Shown in pieces: positions 23,962 to 31,209 of a stretch of DNA of 33,326 bases. The notes under the pieces are model-generated. The model was not told where the DNA came from. It made no database searches and worked only from the letters and a program-made list of their open reading frames with translations. The position numbers were made by a program, and so were the translations under genes. How positions within the stretch are numbered: position 1 is the first letter of the stretch; every line of letters begins with the position of its first letter. Source of the DNA: Actinacidiphila oryziradicis (lineage in GTDB: Bacteria; Actinomycetota; Actinomycetes; Streptomycetales; Streptomycetaceae); NCBI RefSeq assembly GCF_005047355.1, contig NZ_SUMC01000079.1, positions 1 through 33,326 on the forward strand. The letters run 5' to 3'.

Positions 23962-25050
23962 TCAGGGGTGACATGTGACGTGCACGCGGGCCCAGGAGTT
24001 GTTGGCGTACCCCTTGGGGTTCCAGACAGTCGCCGGCGATTCAGGCTGTACGGCTGAGGTGGAGTCCCAGGCGCGGGCGATGAGCTCCCTCTCGCCTGCG
24101 GGCAGGGTGAACGTGGCGCGCCAGTGCTGCCACGTCCACGGACTTTCCGGTGCGTCCAGACCAGCCTGGATCCAGGTGCTGCCGCCGTCGGGGGATACGT
24201 CGACGCGTGCCACGGTCCGGTCGTCCCCGGCGAAGGCGTAGCCGGTGACCTCGGTCGCCCCGGCGGGCAGCCGGGCGTCTTTGTCGGGCCGCAGGATGGC
24301 GCAGTTCAGGGCGACCGGGCCAAGGATGATGCCGTCACCCGGCCCGAATTTGTGAGGATCGGCTTCGGGAGGCAGGACGCTATAGGCGGTTTGGAAGTAG
24401 TTGTCGGACGGTTCGGCCTGGGCGGTGACGCGTTGCAGCCATTTGACGCTGCGGGCGCCGATCCAGCCCGGAACGACCACGCGCAGCGGGGCGCCGTGTG
24501 CGGCGGGCAGGGCCTGGCCGTTCATCGCCCAGGCCAGCAGCACCTCGCTGGAGGTGGCCTTCGCTACCGGGATGGATCCGCCGTAGGGCTGTGGCGGGTC
24601 GGCCTCTTGTGACACGTCGGTGCTGGCAAAGGCGATGTGGGCCGCGCGAACCTGCAGTCCGGCCTCGGCCAGCACATCTGCCAGGCTCACCCCGCTCCAG
24701 GATGCCGTGGAGGTGGTCCCGGGGCCCCAGGGGACCTCGCCCGGTATGACGTGGAACTCCTGGAGATCGGCGCGGCGGTTGCCCGCGCACTGCAGTGTCG
24801 CCACCACCTTCCGCTCGGGGAAGCGGCGGCGCAGTTCCTCCAGAGACAGCTCCAGCGTGCGATCGACCAGCCCGTCCACCCGCAGCCGCCAGCCGGCCGC
24901 GTCGATTTGTTGGATCGGCCCGTGGTTCCGGGCGTAGAAGGTGTCCAGCCGGGTGAGAAACTGACCCGCGAGCGCGCCAGGAGGCGGTTCGGCGTTGTAC
25001 GGCTCAGTCCCGTACACCACCATATCCCCTCTTTTATCCCATATGCTCAT
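23962..25050 (-). CDS. Sulfite oxidase-like molybdopterin enzyme
   Basis: A 362-residue molybdenum-cofactor oxidoreductase of the sulfite oxidase family, without a haem domain. Key features: N-A-E-P-P near residue 19, F-Y-A-R-N-H-G-P near 38-45, the cofactor Cys in A-T-L-Q-C-A-G-N-R-R (Cys88), W-x-G-V-S-L-A-D-V-L, P-L-R-V-V-V-P-G-W-I-G-A-R-S-V-K-W, and a C-terminal Ig-like dimerisation domain (V-D-V-S-P-D-G-G-S-T-W). Start set at ATG (complement of 25048-25050); an internal ATG at 25021-25023, preceded by GAGGGG, is an alternative. No signal peptide is evident. It probably oxidises sulfite or a related sulfur compound, or reduces an S/N-oxide. A rhodanese-like relic upstream fits former sulfur metabolism. 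Confidence 0.9.
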   Translation of the reverse strand: MSIWDKRGDMVVYGTEPYNAEPPPGALAGQFLTRLDTFYARNHGPIQQIDAAGWRLRVDGLVDRTLELSLEELRRRFPERKVVATLQCAGNRRADLQEFHVIPGEVPWGPGTTSTASWSGVSLADVLAEAGLQVRAAHIAFASTDVSQEADPPQPYGGSIPVAKATSSEVLLAWAMNGQALPAAHGAPLRVVVPGWIGARSVKWLQRVTAQAEPSDNYFQTAYSVLPPEADPHKFGPGDGIILGPVALNCAILRPDKDARLPAGATEVTGYAFAGDDRTVARVDVSPDGGSTWIQAGLDAPESPWTWQHWRATFTLPAGERELIARAWDSTSAVQPESPATVWNPKGYANNSWARVHVTCHP

Positions 25051-25185
25051 GTAGATATTGTTCTCGAAACTCCTCAAGTGACACCTCCGATCCGTTCGGA
25101 TCGGCAGTGGCCGCAGAGCGCGCGTTACCGCAGCGCCCGGGCGTCGCGGACCGCGGTGAAGGTGACACTCGGGTAGGCGCACGTT

Positions 25186-25300
25186 TTTGGTCGGGTGCGG
25201 TCAGTGCGTCGAGGTCGCCGGTCGCCGCCCCGGCGGGCCGGTCGATGCCGATGCGGACCATCTGACGCTGCGCCGCGGCGACCTGTTCCGGTGAGTCGCC
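25186..25300 (-). pseudogene. Rhodanese/MBL-fold sulfur enzyme fragment
   Basis: Minus-strand codons read S-P-E-Q-V-A-A-A-Q-R-Q-M-V-R-I-G-I-D-R-P-A-G-A-A-T-G-D-L. The G-I-D-R-x-A-G-A-A-T-G string resembles the linker before a rhodanese domain in actinobacterial metallo-beta-lactamase-fold/rhodanese proteins. The rest is absent. It lies just upstream of, and in the same direction as, the sulfite oxidase gene, so the two may once have formed a sulfur-oxidation operon. Confidence 0.4.
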
Positions 25301-25585
25301 GACTGCACGCACAGCTGCGGGACGCCGGGCCGCTGGTTCACCTGGCCCGCTACGACGTCTACGCTATGGCCCGCTACGACGAGGTCCGTGCCGCCCTCAT
25401 GGACTGGCAGTCCCTCCAGTCGGCGGCGGGGGTGGGCCTGAGGAACTTCCCCCCGGGAAACCCTTGTGCGGATCCCCAGCCCGCTGCTGGAGGCCGACCC
25501 GCCGCGCCACGACGCACCCAGGCGCTTCCTGAGCTCGCTGCTCGGCCCCCCGGCGCTGGCCCGGCTGCGCGAGCGGGAGCCGTCG
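25298..25585 (+). pseudogene. Cytochrome P450, N-terminal fragment
   Basis: The N-terminal region of an actinobacterial P450: A-Q-L-R-D-A-G-P-L-V-H-L, Y-A-M-A-R-Y-D-E-V-R-A-A-L-M-D-W, S-A-A-G-V-G-L-R-N-F. After a frame change near 25465 follows L-L-E-A-D-P-P-R-H-D-A-P-R-R-F-L-S-S-L-L-G-P with the D-P-P-x-H motif. The I helix, ExxR and haem Cys regions are missing. A perfect hairpin lies just beyond the break point. Confidence 0.75.
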
Positions 25586-25591
25586 GCGACG

Positions 25592-25621
25592 ACGGTCCGC
25601 GCTCAGTTGAGCGCGGACCGT
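25592..25621. repeat. Perfect 14-bp inverted repeat
   Basis: Arms ACGGTCCGCGCTCA and TGAGCGCGGACCGT are separated by two bases (GT). No T-tract follows. It lies at the junction between the P450 fragment and the NDH-2 fragment. It may be a terminator of the kind seen in high-GC genomes, or a trace of a recombination or insertion event. Confidence 0.7.
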
Positions 25622-25667
25622 ACGATTTGATGGGCACTACACGATGCAGAGTCGCCAGCATGCTCTG

Positions 25668-25868
25668 CCGATGGGCAAGTTCGCCGGACACAACGTGGCA
25701 GCCGACCTCCTTGGAACCGTTCCTCTGGCTTTCACCTCCGACCCTTACACCAACTGTCTGGACCTCGGTCCTGCCGGCGCCGTTTCCACCGAGGGCTGGG
25801 ACCGCAAGGTTTTGGCGACCGGGCAGGAGGCCAAAGCGACGAAGCGGCACGGATCCCGTTGGGTCGCC
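25668..25868 (+). pseudogene. Type II NADH dehydrogenase, C-terminal fragment
   Basis: Codons from about 25668 read G-K-F-A-G-H-N-V-A-A-D-L-L-G, P-Y-T-N-C-L-D-L-G-P-A-G-A-V and G-W-D-R-K-V-L-A-T-G-Q-E-A-K-A. This is the C-terminal region of an FAD-dependent NDH-2-like oxidoreductase, including the A-G-x-N-V-x-A-D-L-L-G helix. The two Rossmann domains are missing and the end runs into an SDR fragment. Confidence 0.7.
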
Positions 25869-25869
25869 G

Positions 25870-25978
25870 AGGTGACCCCGAAGAGATCGCGGAGTGGATC
25901 CTGCGCTTCGCTGATGCCCACACCGCCTGGCTGACCGGGCAGGTTCTCACCATCGATGGCGGACTGGAACTCACCTGA
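25870..25978 (+). pseudogene. SDR oxidoreductase, C-terminal fragment
   Basis: The last 35 codons of a short-chain dehydrogenase: D-P-E-E-I-A-E-W-I-L-R-F-A-D, then W-L-T-G-Q-V-L-T-I-D-G-G-L-E-L-T and TGA at 25976-25978. The T-G-Q-x-L-x-I-D-G-G ending is diagnostic. Cofactor and catalytic motifs are missing. It is joined directly to the NDH-2 fragment in another frame. Confidence 0.7.
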
Positions 25979-26543
25979 TCGACGGACCGGCGTGCTCTTT
26001 CGGCGTGCGGATACAGGGCGTGATTGACCATGGCGTTCGATCCCATGGCTGCGATGCTGACCGGCTACGGATGAACCGAGCAGGTGCGCTGTTCCGAGTT
26101 TCGCAGCGGCCGGTTTGTAGCGTGTCCCGCTCACCAGGGCGCCAGGCGCGTGCGTGACGGTAGCGGGCCCGAACGACTCCAGCGCGCCCCGCAGCACCGG
26201 CGCGCAGGTGGTCGAGCCGCAGCCCGCCGCCCACCATGATCCGGGACTGACCGGCGGCCCGCTGGACGGGCTGGCTGCTCCTTCGCTTGGCCGATGGTGC
26301 GGTGTGTTGGTGAGGTAGACCCGGAGCGGGTTGTGGGCGGCCGAGGGGGCAGCTTCGGAACCTGCGGTTCGTTCGAACAGGCGCACACGGCGCACTGGGT
26401 ACTCCGTGGCAGTACCCGTTCGGACTCCGCGCGCCCTACCGGTGGCCACGGGCCGCAGTAATGATGAGCAGACCGCAAGGGATCCAGCCGGCTCCGCACA
26501 CCTGCCTCTTGGCCAGGTGGATATGCGGTGGAAGGAGTCCACG
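25979..26543. promoter_or_regulatory. Leader region upstream of the furan operon
   Basis: No convincing gene in 565 bases. A faint minus-strand similarity to a kinase C-terminus around 26150-26250 is too weak to call. Two symmetric sites precede the operon: GAACC-TGC-GGTTC at 26358-26370 and GGGTACT-CCGTGGC-AGTACCC at 26397-26417, the latter with perfect seven-base arms about 127 bases before the first start codon. They are candidate operators for an unlinked regulator. Confidence 0.45.
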
Positions 26544-27299
26544 TTGTTGCTTCTTATCTCCCCGGACAGCGTCGAGGAGGCCCTCGACTGCGCGAAGGCG
26601 GCGGAGCATCTCGACATCGTCGATGTCAAGAAGCCCGACGAGGGTTCGCTCGGCGCGAACTTCCCGTGGGTCATCAGGGAGATCCGCGACGCGGTCCCGG
26701 CAGACAAGCCGGTGTCCGCCACCGTGGGAGACGTGCCGTACAAGCCCGGCACGGTGGCCCAGGCGGCACTCGGTGCGGCTGTCTCCGGAGCCACATACAT
26801 CAAGGTCGGCCTCTACGGATGCACGACGCCCGAACAGGCCATCGATGTCATGCGAGGGGTCGTCCGGGCAGTGAAGGAATATCGGCCGGACGCGTTCGTC
26901 GTCGCCTCGGGCTACGCCGACGCCCACCGGATCGGCTGCGTCAACCCGCTCGCGCTGCCCGACATCGCCCGCCGCTCCGGCTCCGACGCGGCCATGCTCG
27001 ACACTGCGGTCAAGGACGGGACACGGCTGTTCGACCACGTTCCGCCAGAGGTCTGCGCGGAGTTCGTCCGGCTGGCCCACGAGGCCGATCTGCTCGCCGC
27101 CCTCGCGGGCAGCGTCAAGGTGGGAGACCTCGGCGCGCTGACCCGCATCGGCACGGACATCGTGGGGGTGCGCGGGGCGGTCTGCGAGGGGGGCGACCGC
27201 AACACCGGAAGGATTCAGCCGCAGTTGGTGGCCGCCTTCCGGGCGGAGATGGACCGGCACGCCCGGGAATACGCGGCTGCCGTCGCCGCCGCGGGCTGA
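26544..27299 (+). CDS. mfnB: MfnB-like (5-formylfuran-3-yl)methyl phosphate synthase (DUF556)
   Basis: A 251-residue TIM-barrel protein of the DUF556/MfnB family. In methanogens MfnB condenses two glyceraldehyde-3-phosphate molecules into 4-(hydroxymethyl)-2-furancarboxaldehyde phosphate, the furan core of methanofuran. Start taken as TTG 26544: GAAGGAG lies six bases upstream, and M-L-L-L-I-S-P matches the family N-terminus; ATG 26523 lacks a ribosome binding site. With this start, Lys29 (D-V-K-K-P-D-E-G-S-L-G-A-N), Lys87 (Y-I-K-V-G-L-Y-G), Asp153 and Lys157 (L-D-T-A-V-K-D-G) fall at a constant +2 offset from the catalytic Lys27, Lys85, Asp151 and Lys155 I recall for the Methanocaldococcus enzyme. 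All four are retained, so furan formation is likely. An aldehyde and an alcohol dehydrogenase gene follow within a few bases; no mfnC aminotransferase is present. Confidence 0.85.
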   Translation: MLLLISPDSVEEALDCAKAAEHLDIVDVKKPDEGSLGANFPWVIREIRDAVPADKPVSATVGDVPYKPGTVAQAALGAAVSGATYIKVGLYGCTTPEQAIDVMRGVVRAVKEYRPDAFVVASGYADAHRIGCVNPLALPDIARRSGSDAAMLDTAVKDGTRLFDHVPPEVCAEFVRLAHEADLLAALAGSVKVGDLGALTRIGTDIVGVRGAVCEGGDRNTGRIQPQLVAAFRAEMDRHAREYAAAVAAAG

Positions 27300-27307
27300 C
27301 CGCCGGC

Positions 27308-28711
27308 ATGCCGACGAGTCAGCCCCGCCGCGCGCGCGGGATCCGCGGCGAGCGCTTCGCCGTCCTCGATCCGGCAACGGGCGAGGCCTTCGAGGAGGCT
27401 CCCGACCAGCAGCCGGACGAGTTGGACGCCGTCGTCGGCCGGGCCCACGAGGCCTGGCGAAGCTGGCGGTCCGACCCCGTTGCCCGCGCCACCGCGTTGC
27501 TCGCGGCAGCCGACGCCGTGGAGGCGGCCGGGGCGGACATCGCTCCGCTGCTCACCCGTGAACAGGGCAAACCCCTGGCCGAGTCGTACGCGGAGATCGC
27601 CCGCACAGCGGCCCGCCTACGCTACTTCGCCGAGATGGCCCCCGGGCCCCAGTCGATCAGGGACGGTCGGCCGGTACGCAGCGAGATCCGCTGGCGACCG
27701 CTCGGGCCCGTCGCCGCGATCGTCCCGTGGAACTTTCCCCTCCAGCTCGCGTCGGCCAAGTTTGCGCCCGCGCTCGCCGCGGGCAACACGATGGTGCTCA
27801 AGCCCTCCCCCTTCACGCCCCTCGCCACACGGCTGCTGGGATCCGTCATCTCCACCGCCCTCCCCGAGGACGTGCTGACGGTCGTCACCGGTCACGAACC
27901 CCTCGGCGCTCGCCTGGCCTCCCATCCAGGGATCCGTCACGTGACCTTCACCGGTTCGATCCCCACCGGACGGGCCGTCGCGGAGGGCGCGGCGGCGTCG
28001 CTTGGCCGCGTCACCCTGGAGCTGGGTGGTAATGATGCCGCCATCCTGCTGGGGGACGTGGATGTGGAGCGGATCGCGGACCGGCTGTTCTGGGCGGCGT
28101 TCCGCAACTGCGGGCAGGTCTGCATGGCGGTCAAGCGCGTCTACGCCCCGGCCCGGCTCTACTCCGACGTTGTCGAGGCCCTCGCGCAGCGCGCGAAGAC
28201 CGCCGTCGTCGGAGCCGGCCTCGACCCGGGCACGCAGCTGGGACCGGTCAACAACGTCCCCCAACTGGCCCGGGTCGAGCGCTACACGGCCCAGGCCCTG
28301 GCAGACGGCGCCCGAGCCGTGGCCGGTGGCCACCGGCTGGACCGACCGGGCTACTTTTACGCCCCGACGATCCTGGCCGATGTCCCGCCCGACAGCCCGG
28401 TGGTGACGGAGGAGCAGTTCGGTCCGGTCCTGCCGGTGCTGCCGTACGGGAGCCTCGACGAAGCCGTCGAGGCGGCCAACGACACCGGCTTCGGGCTGGG
28501 CGGCTCGGTATGGGGGACCGATCTCGACCGGGCCGAGGTGGTGGCCGACCGGCTGGAGTGCGGGACGGCGTGGATCAACCACCACGCCGAGCTGTCCCTC
28601 GCCCAGCCCTTCGCGGGCATCAAGGAGAGCGGTGTCGGCGTCGCGGGCGGGCTATGGGGGCTCTACGGGAACCTCAGACCGTTCGTCGTGCACCGTCCGG
28701 AGGAGGCGTGA
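27308..28711 (+). CDS. Aldehyde dehydrogenase of the furan operon
   Basis: A 467-residue NAD(P)+-dependent aldehyde dehydrogenase. P-W-N-F-P-L near residue 140 (oxyanion Asn), L-K-P-S-P-F-T-P-L for cofactor binding, F-T-G-S-I-P-T-G, general base Glu238 in L-E-L-G-G-N-D-A, and nucleophile Cys272 in N-C-G-Q-V-C are all present, as is the C-terminal E-E-Q-F-G-P-V-L-P-V. It resembles the betaine/vanillin-type class that accepts aromatic aldehydes. Its ATG is eight bases after the mfnB stop and the gene is followed two bases later by the alcohol dehydrogenase. The natural inference is oxidation of the furan aldehyde made by the MfnB-like enzyme to a furan-2-carboxylate. Function is inferred from context; the family call is firm. 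Confidence 0.9.
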   Translation: MPTSQPRRARGIRGERFAVLDPATGEAFEEAPDQQPDELDAVVGRAHEAWRSWRSDPVARATALLAAADAVEAAGADIAPLLTREQGKPLAESYAEIARTAARLRYFAEMAPGPQSIRDGRPVRSEIRWRPLGPVAAIVPWNFPLQLASAKFAPALAAGNTMVLKPSPFTPLATRLLGSVISTALPEDVLTVVTGHEPLGARLASHPGIRHVTFTGSIPTGRAVAEGAAASLGRVTLELGGNDAAILLGDVDVERIADRLFWAAFRNCGQVCMAVKRVYAPARLYSDVVEALAQRAKTAVVGAGLDPGTQLGPVNNVPQLARVERYTAQALADGARAVAGGHRLDRPGYFYAPTILADVPPDSPVVTEEQFGPVLPVLPYGSLDEAVEAANDTGFGLGGSVWGTDLDRAEVVADRLECGTAWINHHAELSLAQPFAGIKESGVGVAGGLWGLYGNLRPFVVHRPEEA

Positions 28712-28713
28712 CG

Positions 28714-29817
28714 ATGAGGTTCGGCGCGGCGGTACTGCGCTCGTACGAGAGCCGATTCGCTGTCGAGGAGGTGATCCTGAACACGGGACCGGCCGACGGC
28801 GAGGTCCTGGTCAGGATCGCGGGCTGCGGGATGTGCCGGACCGATCTCGCGGTCCGGCGTTCGGCGGGCCGCTCGCCGCTGCCAGCGGTGCTCGGCCACG
28901 AGGGGGCCGGGGTCGTGGTGGAGACGGGCGGCCCGCACACCGGCCTGAGCAACGGCGACCACGTCGTGCTGAGCTTCGACTCCTGCGGACACTGCCGGAA
29001 CTGCATGGACGCTGCCCCCGCCTACTGTGACTCCTTCGCCTCGCTCAACCTCTTCGGAGGGCGCAAGGAGAACGCTGTGCGGTTCACCGACGCGGCCGGG
29101 GACGAACTGGCCCCCCGGTGGTTCGGCCAGTCCTCGTTCGCCGAGTACGCGGTGGTTCCGGCCCGCAACGCCGTCCGGGCCGACCCCTCGCTGCCCATCG
29201 AACTGCTCGGACCGCTCGGCTGCGGCTTCCTCACCGGCGCCGGAACGGTCTTCAACTCCTTCGGCATCGGGCCCGGCGACACCATCGCGGTCTTCGGCGC
29301 AGGAGCGGTGGGCCTGGCCGCGGTGATGGCGGCCGCCGCCTCCGGAGCAGTGGCCGTGGCCGTCGACCGGCACCCCGAACGGCTGGCCCTCGCCGAACGA
29401 TTCGGCGCGATTCCGCTGCACGCCGCATCGGCCGACCTGCCCGGCCGCATCCAGCAACTGACCGACGGCGGCGCGCAGTACGCGCTGGATACCACGGCCT
29501 CCGCCCAGCTGATCAACGACGCGCTCCGGGCCCTGCGCCCGACCGGCCACCTCGGTCTGGTGGCACGGCTCCACACCGCGCTGCCGCTCGAACCGGGGGC
29601 ACTGGACCGGGGCAGGAAAATCTCCCACATCTGCGAGGGGGACGCGGTGCCGGGACTTCTGATTCCGCGGCTGACCGGGCTATGGCAGGCCGGGCGGTTT
29701 CCCTTCGACGAGCTGATCCGTACGTACCCACTCGCCGACATCAACGAGGCCGAGCGCGACTGCGACGCGGGCCGCGTGGTCAAACCCGTCCTGCTTCCGG
29801 AGGGGAGGAGCCGATGA
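28714..29817 (+). CDS. Zinc-dependent alcohol dehydrogenase of the furan operon
   Basis: A 367-residue medium-chain dehydrogenase. Catalytic zinc ligands Cys41 (G-C-G-M-C-R-T-D), His62/Glu63 (L-G-H-E-G-A-G) and Cys170 (G-P-L-G-C-G-F). Structural zinc ligands Cys91, Cys94, Cys97 and Cys105. NAD-binding G-A-G-A-V-G-L near residue 195 and an acidic V-D-R-H-P-E at the next strand end, favouring NAD. It is close to aryl-alcohol (benzyl-alcohol type) dehydrogenases. ATG follows GGAGGAGGCGTGACG. In this operon it could interconvert the hydroxymethyl and formyl groups on the furan, after loss of phosphate. Its TGA overlaps another ATG (ATGA at 29814-29817), so a fourth gene once followed. Confidence 0.9.
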   Translation: MRFGAAVLRSYESRFAVEEVILNTGPADGEVLVRIAGCGMCRTDLAVRRSAGRSPLPAVLGHEGAGVVVETGGPHTGLSNGDHVVLSFDSCGHCRNCMDAAPAYCDSFASLNLFGGRKENAVRFTDAAGDELAPRWFGQSSFAEYAVVPARNAVRADPSLPIELLGPLGCGFLTGAGTVFNSFGIGPGDTIAVFGAGAVGLAAVMAAAASGAVAVAVDRHPERLALAERFGAIPLHAASADLPGRIQQLTDGGAQYALDTTASAQLINDALRALRPTGHLGLVARLHTALPLEPGALDRGRKISHICEGDAVPGLLIPRLTGLWQAGRFPFDELIRTYPLADINEAERDCDAGRVVKPVLLPEGRSR

Positions 29818-30060
29818 GCGAGGCATTCAATGCCGCTGCCCATCCGATCGACTCTGATCGACCGCCATCTGACGGCAGGCCCTGGACACCGCACCGCTGT
29901 GGCCGGCCCGCGCGGCGACCTGCCCCACGCCGAGCCGGCCGGACTGAGGGACCGGGTGGCCGCAGGGCCGCGCTATCGGGCGCTCCCCTAGGAACGGGGC
30001 GCCCAGAGCGGTGGCGTCGTGCGTCCACCGTTGATCCATCATTCGTATTCCTCGCTGTTC
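29814..30060 (+). pseudogene. Coupled start of a lost downstream gene
   Basis: ATG 29814 overlaps the alcohol dehydrogenase stop and has GGAGGGGAGGAG upstream, an ideal coupled start. The first residues M-S-E-A-F-N-A-A-A-H-P-I-D-S-D look plausible, but within about 20 codons the frame becomes Arg/Pro-rich and unrecognisable. It continues open into the methyltransferase gene. I read this as the first codons of a fourth operon gene whose body was deleted or replaced. Confidence 0.35.
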
Positions 30061-30089
30061 GTGGTCTCAACTCGCCCAAAGGAGGACAT

Positions 30090-30998
30090 GTGGTCAGCAC
30101 AACGCCTCGGAATACCGGCGTGGAAGGCGTGGAAGGAGGTGTCGGCCTGACCGCTCTCATGGTCGCCGCGGCACGGGCGATCGAGACCCACCGCCACGAC
30201 ACCCTGGCACGGGACGTCTATGCGGAGCACTTCGTGCTCGCCGCACCGGCGTCCGCCGGCTGGCCGGTCCGCATACAACAGGTTGCGGACGGGGACGCGA
30301 ACCCGCTGTGGGGGCGATTCGCGCGTTACTTCGGTCTGCGGACGAGGGTCCTCGACGACTTTCTCCTCCGGTCGGTGCACACGGGCAGCGCCCGCCAAGT
30401 GGTCTTGTTCGGGGCGGGGTTGGATTCGCGGGCGTTCCGACTCGACTGGCCTCCCGGCTGCGTGATCTTCGAGATCGACAGGGAAGGCGTGCTGGCGTTC
30501 AAGCACAAGGTGCTCGACGGACTGTCGGCCGCCCCGAAGGCAGCGCGCGTACCCATCCCGATCGATCTGCGCGCCGACTGGGTCGGAGCGCTGGCCGACG
30601 CCGGCTTCGACACGGCTGCACCGAGCGTCTGGCTGGCCGAGGGGTTGCTGTTCTACCTGCCCACCGCCGCCGAGACGTACCTCATCGACACGGTGGACCG
30701 GTTGAGCACGGGAGGAAGCGCTCTGGCGTTCGAGGTCAAGCTCGACAAGGACTTGCTGGAATACCGCGACAGCCCGCTCTACACCTCGACGACACAGCAG
30801 ATCGGCATCGACCTGCTCAACCTGTTCGACAGAGAGCCGCGGCCCGACTCCGCCGGTGACCTGGCGAGCAAGGGCTGGTCCACATCGGTCCACACCCCTT
30901 TCGACTTCACCCGCCATCACGGACGCGGCCCGTTGCCCGAGCAGAACGACGCGCTGGCGGGCAACCGGTGGGTGTTCGCGAACAAGCCCCGACCGTAA
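30090..30998 (+). CDS. SAM-dependent methyltransferase (TIGR00027/LCMT type)
   Basis: A 302-residue class I methyltransferase of the actinobacterial TIGR00027 group related to leucine carboxyl methyltransferases. The N-terminus has G-L-T-A-L-M-V-A-A-A-R-A-I-E. The SAM-binding core is V-V-L-F-G-A-G-L-D-S-R-A-F-R-L near residues 103-117, followed by I-F-E-I-D-R-E-G-V (ribose-binding acid), I-D-L-R-A-D-W and W-L-A-E-G-L-L-F-Y-L-P near 190-200. GTG start four bases after GGAGG. The group includes O-methyltransferases acting on carboxylates and hydroxyls of natural products. It lies 272 bases after the furan operon in the same direction; a role in esterifying a furan carboxylate is possible but speculative. 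Confidence 0.88.
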   Translation: MVSTTPRNTGVEGVEGGVGLTALMVAAARAIETHRHDTLARDVYAEHFVLAAPASAGWPVRIQQVADGDANPLWGRFARYFGLRTRVLDDFLLRSVHTGSARQVVLFGAGLDSRAFRLDWPPGCVIFEIDREGVLAFKHKVLDGLSAAPKAARVPIPIDLRADWVGALADAGFDTAAPSVWLAEGLLFYLPTAAETYLIDTVDRLSTGGSALAFEVKLDKDLLEYRDSPLYTSTTQQIGIDLLNLFDREPRPDSAGDLASKGWSTSVHTPFDFTRHHGRGPLPEQNDALAGNRWVFANKPRP

Positions 30999-31006
30999 CG
31001 CTGCCG

Positions 31007-31171
31007 TCAGGCGGCCGGGCCGCCGACCGTACGGCGGACCTGGCCGAAGCCCAGCGCTGGCAGCGCCCGCTCAAGGTGCGCCTCGGGAATCTGACAGAAC
31101 CGCGCGAGACGGAAACAGACATCGGCGGTGTCGCCCGGATGCCCGCGGAGGCGGGCGCTGGGTAGGTGGCC
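31007..31171 (-). pseudogene. Unidentified C-terminal coding fragment
   Basis: Minus-strand codons ending at TGA (complement of 31007-31009) read G-H-P-G-D-T-A-D-V-C-F-R-L-A-R-F-C, then I-P-E-A-H-L-E-R-A-L-P-A-L-G-F-G-Q-V. Third codon positions are strongly G/C and the composition looks like real protein. It converges on the methyltransferase gene eight bases away. I do not recognise the family and no start is evident. Confidence 0.3.
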
Positions 31172-31209
31172 AGTGCACGAGTGGGTGTGGGCGGTAGGAA
31201 CGGGAGAGC

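Noticed and set aside
26130..26260. Minus-strand similarity to a BadF/N-acetylglucosamine kinase C-terminus
   Set aside because: Only a G-G-G-L near an A-P-V-L-R-x-A-L pattern in two different frames; too weak.
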